From a bacterium (lineage in GTDB: Bacteria; Elusimicrobiota; Elusimicrobia; UBA1565; UBA9628), in assembly GCA_021796015.1 (NCBI GenBank), contig JAJYOT010000071.1, positions 1 to 5,799 on the forward strand: a DNA stretch of 5,799 nucleotides. Reading direction: 5' to 3'. The translations under genes and the position numbers were made by a program. Position 1 is the stretch's first letter, and every line of letters begins with the position of its first letter. Shown here piece after piece: positions 1 to 4,395 of the stretch. The notes under the pieces were generated by a model. The model saw nothing but the letters and a program-made list of their open reading frames with translations, did no database searches and was not told the DNA's origin.

Positions 1-666
1 GGGCGGTCAAGACCGCCGGATGAAAAACGCACCTTTGGATATGAGCGCCTCGAAGTATTAGCGGCCTTGGCCAACGGAATTTTGCTGTGGGTCGCGGTGG
101 GAATTATTTTAAGGGAGGCTTATCAAAGATTTTCATTTCCCAAGCAGGTGTCCGGCGGTCCCATGGCCGCGATCGCGTTTTTAGGACTTTTATGCAACCT
201 TTCTTCCGGCTGGATTCTTTATTCTTCCAGCCGAAAAAATATCAATCTCCGGGGAGCTTTTTTCCATGTGATGACCGACGCCTTCGGTTCGGCCTTGGTG
301 ATCATCGCGGGAATTGTCATCCTCAAAACCGGTTGGTATCAGGCGGACGCGGTCGCCAGCGTTTTGGTTTGTTTTGGCATCATTTTAAGCTCGGTGTGGC
401 TGCTCAGGGATTCCATCCATATCTTGCTGGAGGGCGTTCCGGCCCATATCCATGTCGATGAAGTCCAAAAGGCTTTGTCGGAAATCCCCGGCGTTAAAGA
501 CGTCCATGACATCCATCTGTGGTCGTTGACCCAAGGTTCCGAATCGATGAGCGGGCATATCATCGTCAATTCCGGATTTGATTCTGACCAAGCTCTTAAG
601 GCCGCGACGACGGTTTTAAAAGAGCGCTTTGGTCTCTCGCATGTGACGCTTCAAATAGAAAAATGA
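1..666 (+). CDS. Cation diffusion facilitator family transporter (CzcD/ZnT-like), 5' end missing
   Basis: This is the C-terminal two thirds of an inner-membrane divalent cation/proton antiporter, probably exporting Zn2+ or a similar metal. The frame is open to base 1, so the gene starts upstream; the Met-like TTG at 67 is internal. The visible part begins with the family loop motif PDEKRTFGYERLEVLAAL, followed by hydrophobic segments. Counting residues from base 1, the membrane metal-site motif HxxxD (His89, Asp93, in FFHVMTD) lies in the NLRGAFFHVMTDAFGS block. The cytoplasmic dimerisation domain follows (GVPAHIHVDEVQKAL, then GVKDVHDIHLWSL), with the His/Asp residues that bind metal in this family. 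The protein ends EIEK and its stop codon overlaps the start of the next gene by 4 nt (ATGA), so the two are very likely co-transcribed. The family is secure; the metal specificity is not. Confidence 0.93.
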   Translation, partial: GRSRPPDEKRTFGYERLEVLAALANGILLWVAVGIILREAYQRFSFPKQVSGGPMAAIAFLGLLCNLSSGWILYSSSRKNINLRGAFFHVMTDAFGSALVIIAGIVILKTGWYQADAVASVLVCFGIILSSVWLLRDSIHILLEGVPAHIHVDEVQKALSEIPGVKDVHDIHLWSLTQGSESMSGHIIVNSGFDSDQALKAATTVLKERFGLSHVTLQIEK

Positions 667-1328
667 ACGGTTCTGCGTCTCTTTTTCCGCGGCCTTGTCT
701 CATTTTTCTCAATGGCGAGATTGAGGACCCAAAACGAGTTCTTGAAGCGGCACAATTTTGCCGCTGCCAACACGGGGCCGTTCTTTGCGCCGATGGAGGA
801 CTTAAGCAGGCGTTGAAATTAAAAATCATTCCCGACATCGTCATCGGGGATATGGATTCTCTCCCAAAGCCCTTGCCGGCTCTCGGTTTTAAAAAACCGG
901 TGTTTGTCTGTGACTTTGACGAGGACTCTTCCGATTTTGAAAAAACCCTTCTTTGGGCGCTTGAGCGCGGGTTTAAGACCGCCTTTGTCTGCGGGCTTCT
1001 CGGCGGAGGACTGGACCATGCCCTGGTCAATATTGCTATGATGGAGCGCTTCGGCCTTAAGATGCGGGTTGTGGCCTTGGGCCGAGGCCAGGGAATTTTT
1101 TTGTCGAAAGGGCTTTATCAATTCGCGCTTAATAAAGGAGAGCGCTTTAGCCTTTTGGCTTTGAGAGAATCGGAAATCAGTCTTTTGGGCGCGCGTTACG
1201 AGTTGAAAGAAGAGACCTTGTCTTCTTCCAGTCGGGGCTTGGGAAACACGGCCGAAGGCCCGATTTCCGTTGAGTTGCATCGGGGAAATGCCTGGTTTTT
1301 GTTAGGACGCGGTCTGGGCCTAAAATAG
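663..1328 (+). CDS. Thiamine pyrophosphokinase
   Basis: Transfers pyrophosphate from ATP to thiamine to make the cofactor thiamine diphosphate in the cytoplasm. At 221 aa the length is normal for a complete bacterial enzyme. Family motifs appear in order: ADGG at residues 43-46; IPDIVIGDMDS at 56-66, with the acidic Mg/ATP-site residues; DEDSSDFEKTL at 86-96, matching the usual D-x-D-x-T-D-x-E-K-A block with Ser for Thr; and GLLGGGLDHALVN at 111-123, matching the G-x-x-G-G-R-x-D-H-x-L-x-N signature with Leu in place of the usual Arg. The ATG overlaps the stop of the transporter gene (ATGA), so translation is probably coupled. No terminator is visible after the stop. A new promoter begins four bases later. 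The enzyme call is firm; the link to the metal transporter is only positional. Confidence 0.92.
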   Translation: MNGSASLFPRPCLIFLNGEIEDPKRVLEAAQFCRCQHGAVLCADGGLKQALKLKIIPDIVIGDMDSLPKPLPALGFKKPVFVCDFDEDSSDFEKTLLWALERGFKTAFVCGLLGGGLDHALVNIAMMERFGLKMRVVALGRGQGIFLSKGLYQFALNKGERFSLLALRESEISLLGARYELKEETLSSSSRGLGNTAEGPISVELHRGNAWFLLGRGLGLK

Positions 1329-1331
1329 GTC

Positions 1332-1359
1332 TTGACAGGAGATAAATGTCTGTTATACT
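1332..1359 (+). promoter_or_regulatory. Sigma70-type promoter for the riboswitch leader
   Basis: A perfect -35 TTGACA (1332-1337), a 16-bp spacer and a -10 TATACT (1354-1359) preceded by an extended -10 TG (1351-1352). Transcription should start near 1366, just before the riboswitch aptamer. The near-consensus match suggests strong initiation, with control exerted afterwards by the RNA leader. Confidence 0.85.
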
Positions 1360-1372
1360 AACTCTTGTAGTG

Positions 1373-1468
1373 CGGTCAGTGAGACCGAAAAGGCAAACCT
1401 TTCGAAAGAAAGGGGCGCAAAGCGCGGGGTCCCTTGTGGATTGCCCGGCTGCCGAAGGGATCTGATTG
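1373..1468 (+). promoter_or_regulatory. Cyclic-di-GMP-I (GEMM) riboswitch
   Basis: The leader carries the conserved GEMM core: GGCAAACC (1392-1399), a 6-bp hairpin CCTTTC-GAAA-GAAAGG (1398-1413) with a GNRA tetraloop, then GGCGCAAAGC (1414-1423). A second hairpin follows with stem CGGG/CCCG (1425-1428 with 1444-1447), and then GGCTGCCG (1447-1454), which aligns to the GGUUACCG end of known aptamers. By alignment to the Vibrio Vc2 aptamer, the ligand-contacting G20 is G1392 and the intercalating A47 is A1419. G at position 20 favours c-di-GMP over the 3',3'-cGAMP variants, which carry A there. A closing helix is possible between 1373-1379 and 1462-1468, ending at the base before the ATG. The Shine-Dalgarno AAGGGA (1455-1460) lies just inside it, so translational control is likely. 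A competing hairpin CGGTC-AGTGA-GACCG (1373-1387) uses the same 5' strand. Confidence 0.87.
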
Positions 1469-1987
1469 ATGGATTATTTTAAATTGTCTTTGACGCGGAG
1501 GCGGATCGCGGGCGTTTTGGCGGTCGCTTCCGCTTTTTTATTTCTTTCTGCGAGAGCTTTTGCCGAAGTTCCCATCGGTCTTGGGGCGCAAGGGGTGAGC
1601 GTTAGTTACGCCGTTGCTAACGCCCTTCATCTGGACGTTCGCGACGCCTTGGGACGGCCGGTTTCTCGCTCCCTTATCCAAAAAGAGCTGAAAATTTCAG
1701 AGGCAAGAGCGCGCAGCCGGACTTCTTTTTTCTCTTCTCTTCCCAAGGCGCGGGCGATTAGTTTTTTTATTGAATGTGTTTGGAAACTCCCCATTTTCTC
1801 TTGGGGCGCCTCTCTGTTTGAGGCCAGAGCGCGCGTTTGGGCTCTTCCCGTTTCCAGAAAGAGGCCCTTGTTGGCGCGGGGGCTCTTGAGATGGATTTCG
1901 ATTTTTTCAGGCGTATTTTTTGTCTCTTGTCTGATTTCCTTCCATCGGGAAGTATCCTACCTTAACTTTTCTGTTCTCCGCTGTTGA
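1469..1987 (+). CDS. Riboswitch-controlled exported protein of unknown function
   Basis: I do not recognise the family. The ATG at 1469 is chosen over the in-frame TTG at 1466 because AAGGGA (1455-1460) sits 8 nt upstream and the riboswitch ends at this point. The 172-aa product starts with a clear signal peptide: a basic segment with three arginines, a hydrophobic core near residues 13-25, and a probable cleavage site after ARAFA. The TRRR segment is faintly Tat-like but lacks the following Phe/Leu. The first ~35 mature residues look like a normal exported domain. The remainder is rich in Arg, Phe and Trp with a second hydrophobic stretch near the C-terminus (WISIFSGVFFVSCLISF), which could be a membrane anchor or translation of decayed sequence. 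The direct c-di-GMP riboswitch upstream suggests an envelope, adhesion or motility-related role (inference only). Confidence 0.6.
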   Translation: MDYFKLSLTRRRIAGVLAVASAFLFLSARAFAEVPIGLGAQGVSVSYAVANALHLDVRDALGRPVSRSLIQKELKISEARARSRTSFFSSLPKARAISFFIECVWKLPIFSWGASLFEARARVWALPVSRKRPLLARGLLRWISIFSGVFFVSCLISFHREVSYLNFSVLRC

Positions 1988-2022
1988 TTCTTCTTTTCTC
2001 CCCCCTCATAAATCAAGAAACG

Positions 2023-2034
2023 AACAAGCTTGTT
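2023..2034. repeat. 12-bp perfect palindrome in the gap before the HEAT gene
   Basis: AACAAGCTTGTT is a perfect palindrome in the 120-bp gap 1988-2107. It could be a dimeric regulator site, or a short hairpin if transcribed. No T-run follows, so it is not a convincing terminator. I see no good promoter in the gap, which favours read-through from the upstream gene into the HEAT gene. Confidence 0.3.
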
Positions 2035-2107
2035 GAGAAGTCGTTAAGTGTTTGCGCGTCGGGTCTTATAGCTTTGAGTTCTCGCGCGCGCGAAGTCAAA
2101 GGAGAAG

Positions 2108-2761
2108 ATGAACAAGAAAGCGGCCAAATTGATGATCCTGGTTTTGGGCGCGCTTGGGTGTCTGGGTTTTTCCAGGGCCTGGGCTCAAAACACAGCCCCT
2201 CAGGGCCAAGCCGAGATTGCGCGCCCTTGGGCAGAGGGTTTTAGCGTCAGTCAATCCTCGATGTCCCGGCTTTTAGCGGTCAAATCGGTTTTTCAAGGTC
2301 CCAATAGAAGGGCGGCGAGCGCTTTAGAGGCGGCCTTTTTCCAAGAACCCCGGGCTTCTATCCGGGCCTGGATGGTGCGGGCGGAAAACCATTCCGCGCC
2401 GGGCAATATATCGTTTTTAGAAACCGCGCTTAAAGACCCCAATGTTTTTGTCCGCGAAGCCGCTATTGTCGCCTTGGGAGAGTCCAAAAAGCCTCAGGCA
2501 GTTAAGGATTTGGCTCCGCTTTTGGCCACCGAGCCCGAGCCCGGCGCGCGGATAACCATCGCTTTTTGGCTGGGTCAATTGGGGGGAAGTTCTTCGGTTG
2601 TGGCGCTTTCCCAGGCCTTGGCTCAAGATAAAGATGCCAATGTTCGCCTTCAGGCGGCGCAGTCGCTTAAGGAGATTGGGAGTAGCTCGGCTTTGAGCGC
2701 TTTAAAGCAGGCGGCCAATGACCCTAATCCCCGGGTAAGGGGGCTAGCGCAAGGAAAGTAA
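2108..2761 (+). CDS. Exported HEAT-repeat protein
   Basis: A 217-aa protein whose ATG follows AAAGGAG (2098-2104) at close spacing. Residues 1-26 form a signal peptide (basic MNKKAAK, hydrophobic core, cleavage after AWA). From about residue 55 it is helical, and residues 110-217 contain at least three HEAT-like helix pairs with the usual D-P/A-x-V-R-x-x-A pattern: DPNVFVREAAIVALGE, then PGARITIAFWLGQLGG, then DANVRLQAAQSLKEIG. Such repeats form a curved protein-binding scaffold, here probably in the periplasm or at the surface; the partner is unknown. The protein stops just after DPNPRVRGLAQ, where a further helix would normally continue. The stop TAA (2759-2761) lies inside the first unit of the decamer array that begins at 2753, so the C-terminus may have been cut and re-ended by the array. 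It may be co-transcribed with the riboswitch gene. Confidence 0.85.
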   Translation: MNKKAAKLMILVLGALGCLGFSRAWAQNTAPQGQAEIARPWAEGFSVSQSSMSRLLAVKSVFQGPNRRAASALEAAFFQEPRASIRAWMVRAENHSAPGNISFLETALKDPNVFVREAAIVALGESKKPQAVKDLAPLLATEPEPGARITIAFWLGQLGGSSSVVALSQALAQDKDANVRLQAAQSLKEIGSSSALSALKQAANDPNPRVRGLAQGK

Positions 2762-2969
2762 CAGAAAGAAAATGAAAGCAACGGAAAGAAACGGAAAGTT
2801 ACAGAAAGTAACGGAAGGTAACGGAAAGTTTGGATTGCTTTCCTTGGCTTTCCATTTCTTGCCGTTGCCTTCCGTTTCTGTCCGTGACTTGCCGTGTCTT
2901 TCCGCTGCTTGCCGTGTCTTTCCGTTGCCTTCCGTTACTGGCTCTACGCCGGGCTTAGCGGTAAATTTC
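2753..2969. repeat. Scaffold copy 1: inverted array of ~10-bp units
   Basis: Left arm units resemble GGAAAGTAAC (2753-2828). Right arm units are the reverse complement type, such as TCCGTTGCCT and GCCGTGTCTT (2838-2940). The switch point is GGAAAG-TTTGGATTG-CTTTCC (2823-2843). After the array comes a constant tail (2941-2969) that includes the last codons of the toxin on the other strand. This copy lacks the promoter portion seen in copies 2 and 3 and begins within the 3' end of the HEAT gene. It lines up with copy 2 at a constant offset of 741 bp, with only three differences that I count between 2772 and 2969. Confidence 0.9.
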
Positions 2970-3227
2970 ATGAGTTCCAAGATCGTAGTAAATGACTTCG
3001 TCTTTTTGGATGAAGCGAAAAAGAATGCGCAGATGATAATTGACCGAATAAGACCAATAACCGTTCAACTCGCCTTTCAGGGGATGGGCCCTAAGGCGAG
3101 AGTCCATGGCATTAGCCCTAAACCATTGGTCCCTTTTTGCAACGAGTTTTCTCAGATTGACCGGAAGTTTGCCCAACCCTTTTTCGAAATCGGAAGTAAT
3201 ATGGATTTTACGGATGGGACGGAGCAT
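2955..3227 (-). CDS. Type II toxin, RelE/StbE (YafQ-like) mRNA interferase family
   Basis: A 90-aa toxin of the RelE fold, members of which cut mRNA at the ribosome. Typical blocks are visible: an N-terminal helix region ending GKLPVNLRKL (residues 19-28), the LKGELNGYWSYSV block (50-62), the strand LRILFRF (66-72) and the C-terminal DLGTHEIYR (82-90), which carries the conserved His and Tyr-Arg. The ATG at 3227 shares one base with the antitoxin stop (TGATG), giving translational coupling; an in-frame TTG lies one codon upstream. The last 15 bases, GAAATTTACCGCTAA, are identical to the end of the unrelated second toxin and belong to the repeated scaffold. All active-site features I can recognise are intact. 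The exact subfamily, and whether it cuts RNA, are not certain. Confidence 0.87.
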   Translation of the reverse strand: MLRPIRKIHITSDFEKGLGKLPVNLRKLVAKRDQWFRANAMDSRLRAHPLKGELNGYWSYSVNYHLRILFRFIQKDEVIYYDLGTHEIYR

Positions 3228-3430
3228 CAAGCGGCGCGAAGTTCCGCAAGCGACTTGAACGTAACTTTTGTCTTTCCGTTTTTAAGTTCTTTTTCCCCAT
3301 GGGCAATTTTGGCTAAGGCGTCGCGCGCTTCCTCCAGGCGTTTCTGGAGCTTTTCATATTCCTTCCGAGGAAGCACAACGAGCTCGTCTCCATGGGTCAA
3401 ATTTCTAGGTATGGTTAATGTGGTGAGCAT
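3227..3430 (-). CDS. Antitoxin of the first TA pair (AbrB-like N-terminus)
   Basis: A 67-aa protein directly upstream of, and coupled to, the toxin. The N-terminal part (residues 3-25, LTIPRNLTHGDELVVLPRKE) has the strand-turn-strand look of AbrB/SpoVT-type DNA-binding antitoxins. It is followed by a charged helix (EYEKLQKRLEEARDALAKIA) and a basic C-terminal tail likely to wrap the toxin. The ATG at 3430 lies six bases after a -10 box, so the mRNA is predicted to begin at the start codon and there is no room for a Shine-Dalgarno sequence. It probably represses its own promoter through the imperfect palindrome at 3449-3463. The family assignment is by fold pattern only; the antitoxin role rests mainly on the neighbouring toxin. 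Confidence 0.78.
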   Translation of the reverse strand: MLTTLTIPRNLTHGDELVVLPRKEYEKLQKRLEEARDALAKIAHGEKELKNGKTKVTFKSLAELRAA

Positions 3431-3710
3431 GAGCTTAGTGTAACATGAGACTCTTAAAAAGTCAAGGACGAACGGAGAGTCACGGAAAGTAACAGAAAGT
3501 AACAGAAAGAAAATGAAAGCAACGGAAAGTAACGGAAAGTTACAGAAAGTAACGGAAGGTAACGGAAAGTTTGGATTGCTTTCCTTGGCTTTCCGTTTCT
3601 TGCCGTTGTCTTCCGTTTCTGTCCGTGACTTGCCGTGTCTTTCCGCTGCTTGCCGTGTCTTTCCGTTGCCTTCCGTTACTGGCTCTACGCCGGGCTTAGC
3701 GGTAAATTTC
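3429..3710. repeat. Scaffold copy 2 (complete): TA promoter + inverted decamer array + toxin end
   Basis: This is the only complete copy. It runs from the start codon of antitoxin 1, through its promoter and a linker (3466-3481), into the array (3482-3681; switch point GGAAAG-TTTGGATTG-CTTTCC at 3564-3584), then the constant tail ending inside the last codons of toxin 2 (3696-3710). The first part matches copy 3 with one difference in about 60 bases (C/T near 3435). The right part matches copy 1 until base 3710, where the toxins diverge. The offset to copy 3 changes from 729 to 719 within the left arm, exactly one 10-bp unit, indicating slippage or unequal recombination between units. Confidence 0.9.
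3437..3465 (-). promoter_or_regulatory. Promoter and probable operator of TA pair 1 (leaderless)
   Basis: On the - strand: -35 TTGACT (3460-3465), a 17-bp spacer and -10 TACACT (3437-3442). The expected start, about 7 nt after the -10, coincides with the A of the antitoxin ATG at 3430. An imperfect palindrome GACTCTTAAAAAGTC (3449-3463, six of seven pairs) overlaps the -35 and the spacer and is the best candidate for the autoregulatory operator. The sequence is repeated unchanged upstream of TA pair 2. Confidence 0.78.
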
Positions 3711-3950
3711 TCTTCGGTGCCCTATGGAGAGAATGACCAGCAGTCGCTCAGAGTCATTGATCGCGTAGATGACGCGGTAATCTCCGATGCGGATCCGGTA
3801 GCGCTCGGTATGGCGAAGTTTTTGGGAGCCGTGGGGACGGGGCTCCATAGCCAAGGCCAAAAGGCGGGGTTCTATTCGGTTGCGAATGGAGAGGGGGAGA
3901 CTCGCGAACTCGGACTGGGCGCTTCGGACAATCGAGACCCGATAACTCAC
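3696..3950 (-). CDS. Type II toxin, RelE/ParE family
   Basis: An 84-aa toxin of the RelE/ParE fold but of a different branch from the first toxin. It has the typical helix pair (FASLPLSIRNRIEPRLLAL, residues 15-33), the basic strand block YRIRIGDYRVIYAI (51-64) and the closing SIGHRREIYR (75-84). Members either cut mRNA at the ribosome or poison gyrase; the sequence does not decide which. The start is GTG at 3950, sharing GTGA with the antitoxin stop, so translation is coupled. The last 15 bases (GAAATTTACCGCTAA) are identical to those of toxin 1 and part of the repeated scaffold, whereas the rest of the gene shows no nucleotide similarity that I can see. The gene appears intact. Confidence 0.88.
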   Translation of the reverse strand: MSYRVSIVRSAQSEFASLPLSIRNRIEPRLLALAMEPRPHGSQKLRHTERYRIRIGDYRVIYAINDSERLLVILSIGHRREIYR

Positions 3951-4159
3951 GGGGCGCGTTTTGTTTTTAGAGAGGAAAGAAATTGTTTGAGCGGGCGCGT
4001 CGGCTCTTTTAAGCGGCTTTCCGTGATGGCCAGATCAATAAGGTCTTCGCGGAGGCTTTCATCTTGGACGATGTGGACGAAGACTTCATCTTGGACGCGC
4101 CGTGGCAATGCTCGAAAAGCCGTGAGGAACACATTGGCGGTCGCTTGTTCCGTGGTCAT
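3947..4159 (-). CDS. Antitoxin of the second TA pair
   Basis: A 70-aa, mostly helical protein just upstream of the RelE/ParE toxin, overlapping it by 4 nt. Residues 10-40 form helices around LPRRVQDEVF. Residues 38-65 (EDLIDLAITESRLKEP, then PLKQFLSSLK) have the pattern of the toxin-binding tail of small RelB/ParD-like antitoxins, in which a helix with an ExR/EP turn is followed by a short F-L-x-x-L-K helix. It is unrelated to antitoxin 1 apart from the first residues (M-L-T-T against M-T-T). The start codon at 4159 is again six bases after the -10 box, so a leaderless mRNA is predicted. The antitoxin role is inferred from position and tail pattern. Confidence 0.77.
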   Translation of the reverse strand: MTTEQATANVFLTAFRALPRRVQDEVFVHIVQDESLREDLIDLAITESRLKEPTRPLKQFLSSLKTKRAP

Positions 4160-4395
4160 GAGCCTAGTGTAACATGAGACTCTTAAAAAGTCAAGGACGA
4201 ACGGAGAGTCACGGAAAGCAGCAGAAAGAAGATGAAAGTAACAGAAAGTAACAGAAAGTTACGGAAAGTAACGGAAGGTAACGGAAAGTTTGGATTGCTT
4301 TCCTTGGCTTTCCGTTACTTGCCGTTGCCTTCCGTTTCTGTCCGTGACTTGCCGTGTCTTTCCGCTGCTTGCCGTGTCTTTCCGTTGCCTTCCGT
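4158..4395. repeat. Scaffold copy 3: TA promoter + inverted decamer array fused to a secreted-protein gene
   Basis: It shares the antitoxin start, promoter, palindrome and linker with copy 2, then an array beginning near 4211 with the switch point GGAAAG-TTTGGATTG-CTTTCC (4283-4303). It is one 10-bp unit shorter than copy 2 in the left arm. Instead of the constant tail and a toxin end, the right arm carries on as increasingly imperfect units (TCCGTTGCCT, TCTGTTTCCT, TCTTTTCTCC up to 4420) into the signal peptide of the gene to the right. The central part folds well: GTAACGGAAGGTAACGGAAAG can pair with the opposite arm at 17 of 21 positions around a 9-nt loop. Confidence 0.88.
4166..4194 (-). 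promoter_or_regulatory. Promoter and probable operator of TA pair 2 (leaderless)
   Basis: Same layout as the first TA promoter: -35 TTGACT (4189-4194), 17-bp spacer, -10 TACACT (4166-4171), and start codon A at 4159 where transcription should begin. The imperfect palindrome GACTCTTAAAAAGTC is at 4178-4192. The sequence is identical to that of TA pair 1 although the antitoxins differ. Confidence 0.78.

Noticed and set aside
2..17. Perfect inverted repeat GGCGGTC-AA-GACCGCC.
   Set aside because: It lies inside the conserved coding region of the transporter with a 2-nt loop, so it is most likely a by-product of codon choice.
819..1280. - strand frame opposite the thiamine pyrophosphokinase gene.
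   Set aside because: It is a shadow of a firmly identified + strand gene, with no start signal or protein-like features.
1384..1460. 3',3'-cGAMP-sensing variant of the GEMM riboswitch.
   Set aside because: The position equivalent to G20 of Vc2 is G (1392) rather than A, which favours c-di-GMP. Ligand testing would settle it.
2021..2036. LexA-type box around CGAACAAGCTTGTTGA.
   Set aside because: The half-site spacing and the right half do not match the CGAAC-N4-GTTCG pattern.
1984..2244. + strand frame of 86 codons between the riboswitch gene and the HEAT gene.
   Set aside because: It overlaps the HEAT gene's signal peptide in another frame, starts at TTG without a ribosome binding site, and has no recognisable composition.
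2744..2980. - strand frame through array copy 1.
   Set aside because: It is the reverse translation of the array and overlaps the end of toxin 1; there is no ribosome binding site or protein-like composition.
2772..3443. Long + strand frame starting in array copy 1 and running across TA pair 1; the same kind of frame occurs at 3513-4172.
   Set aside because: Beyond the array it is antisense to well-supported TA genes and reads as low-complexity, non-protein-like sequence. The array part is discussed as a finding instead.
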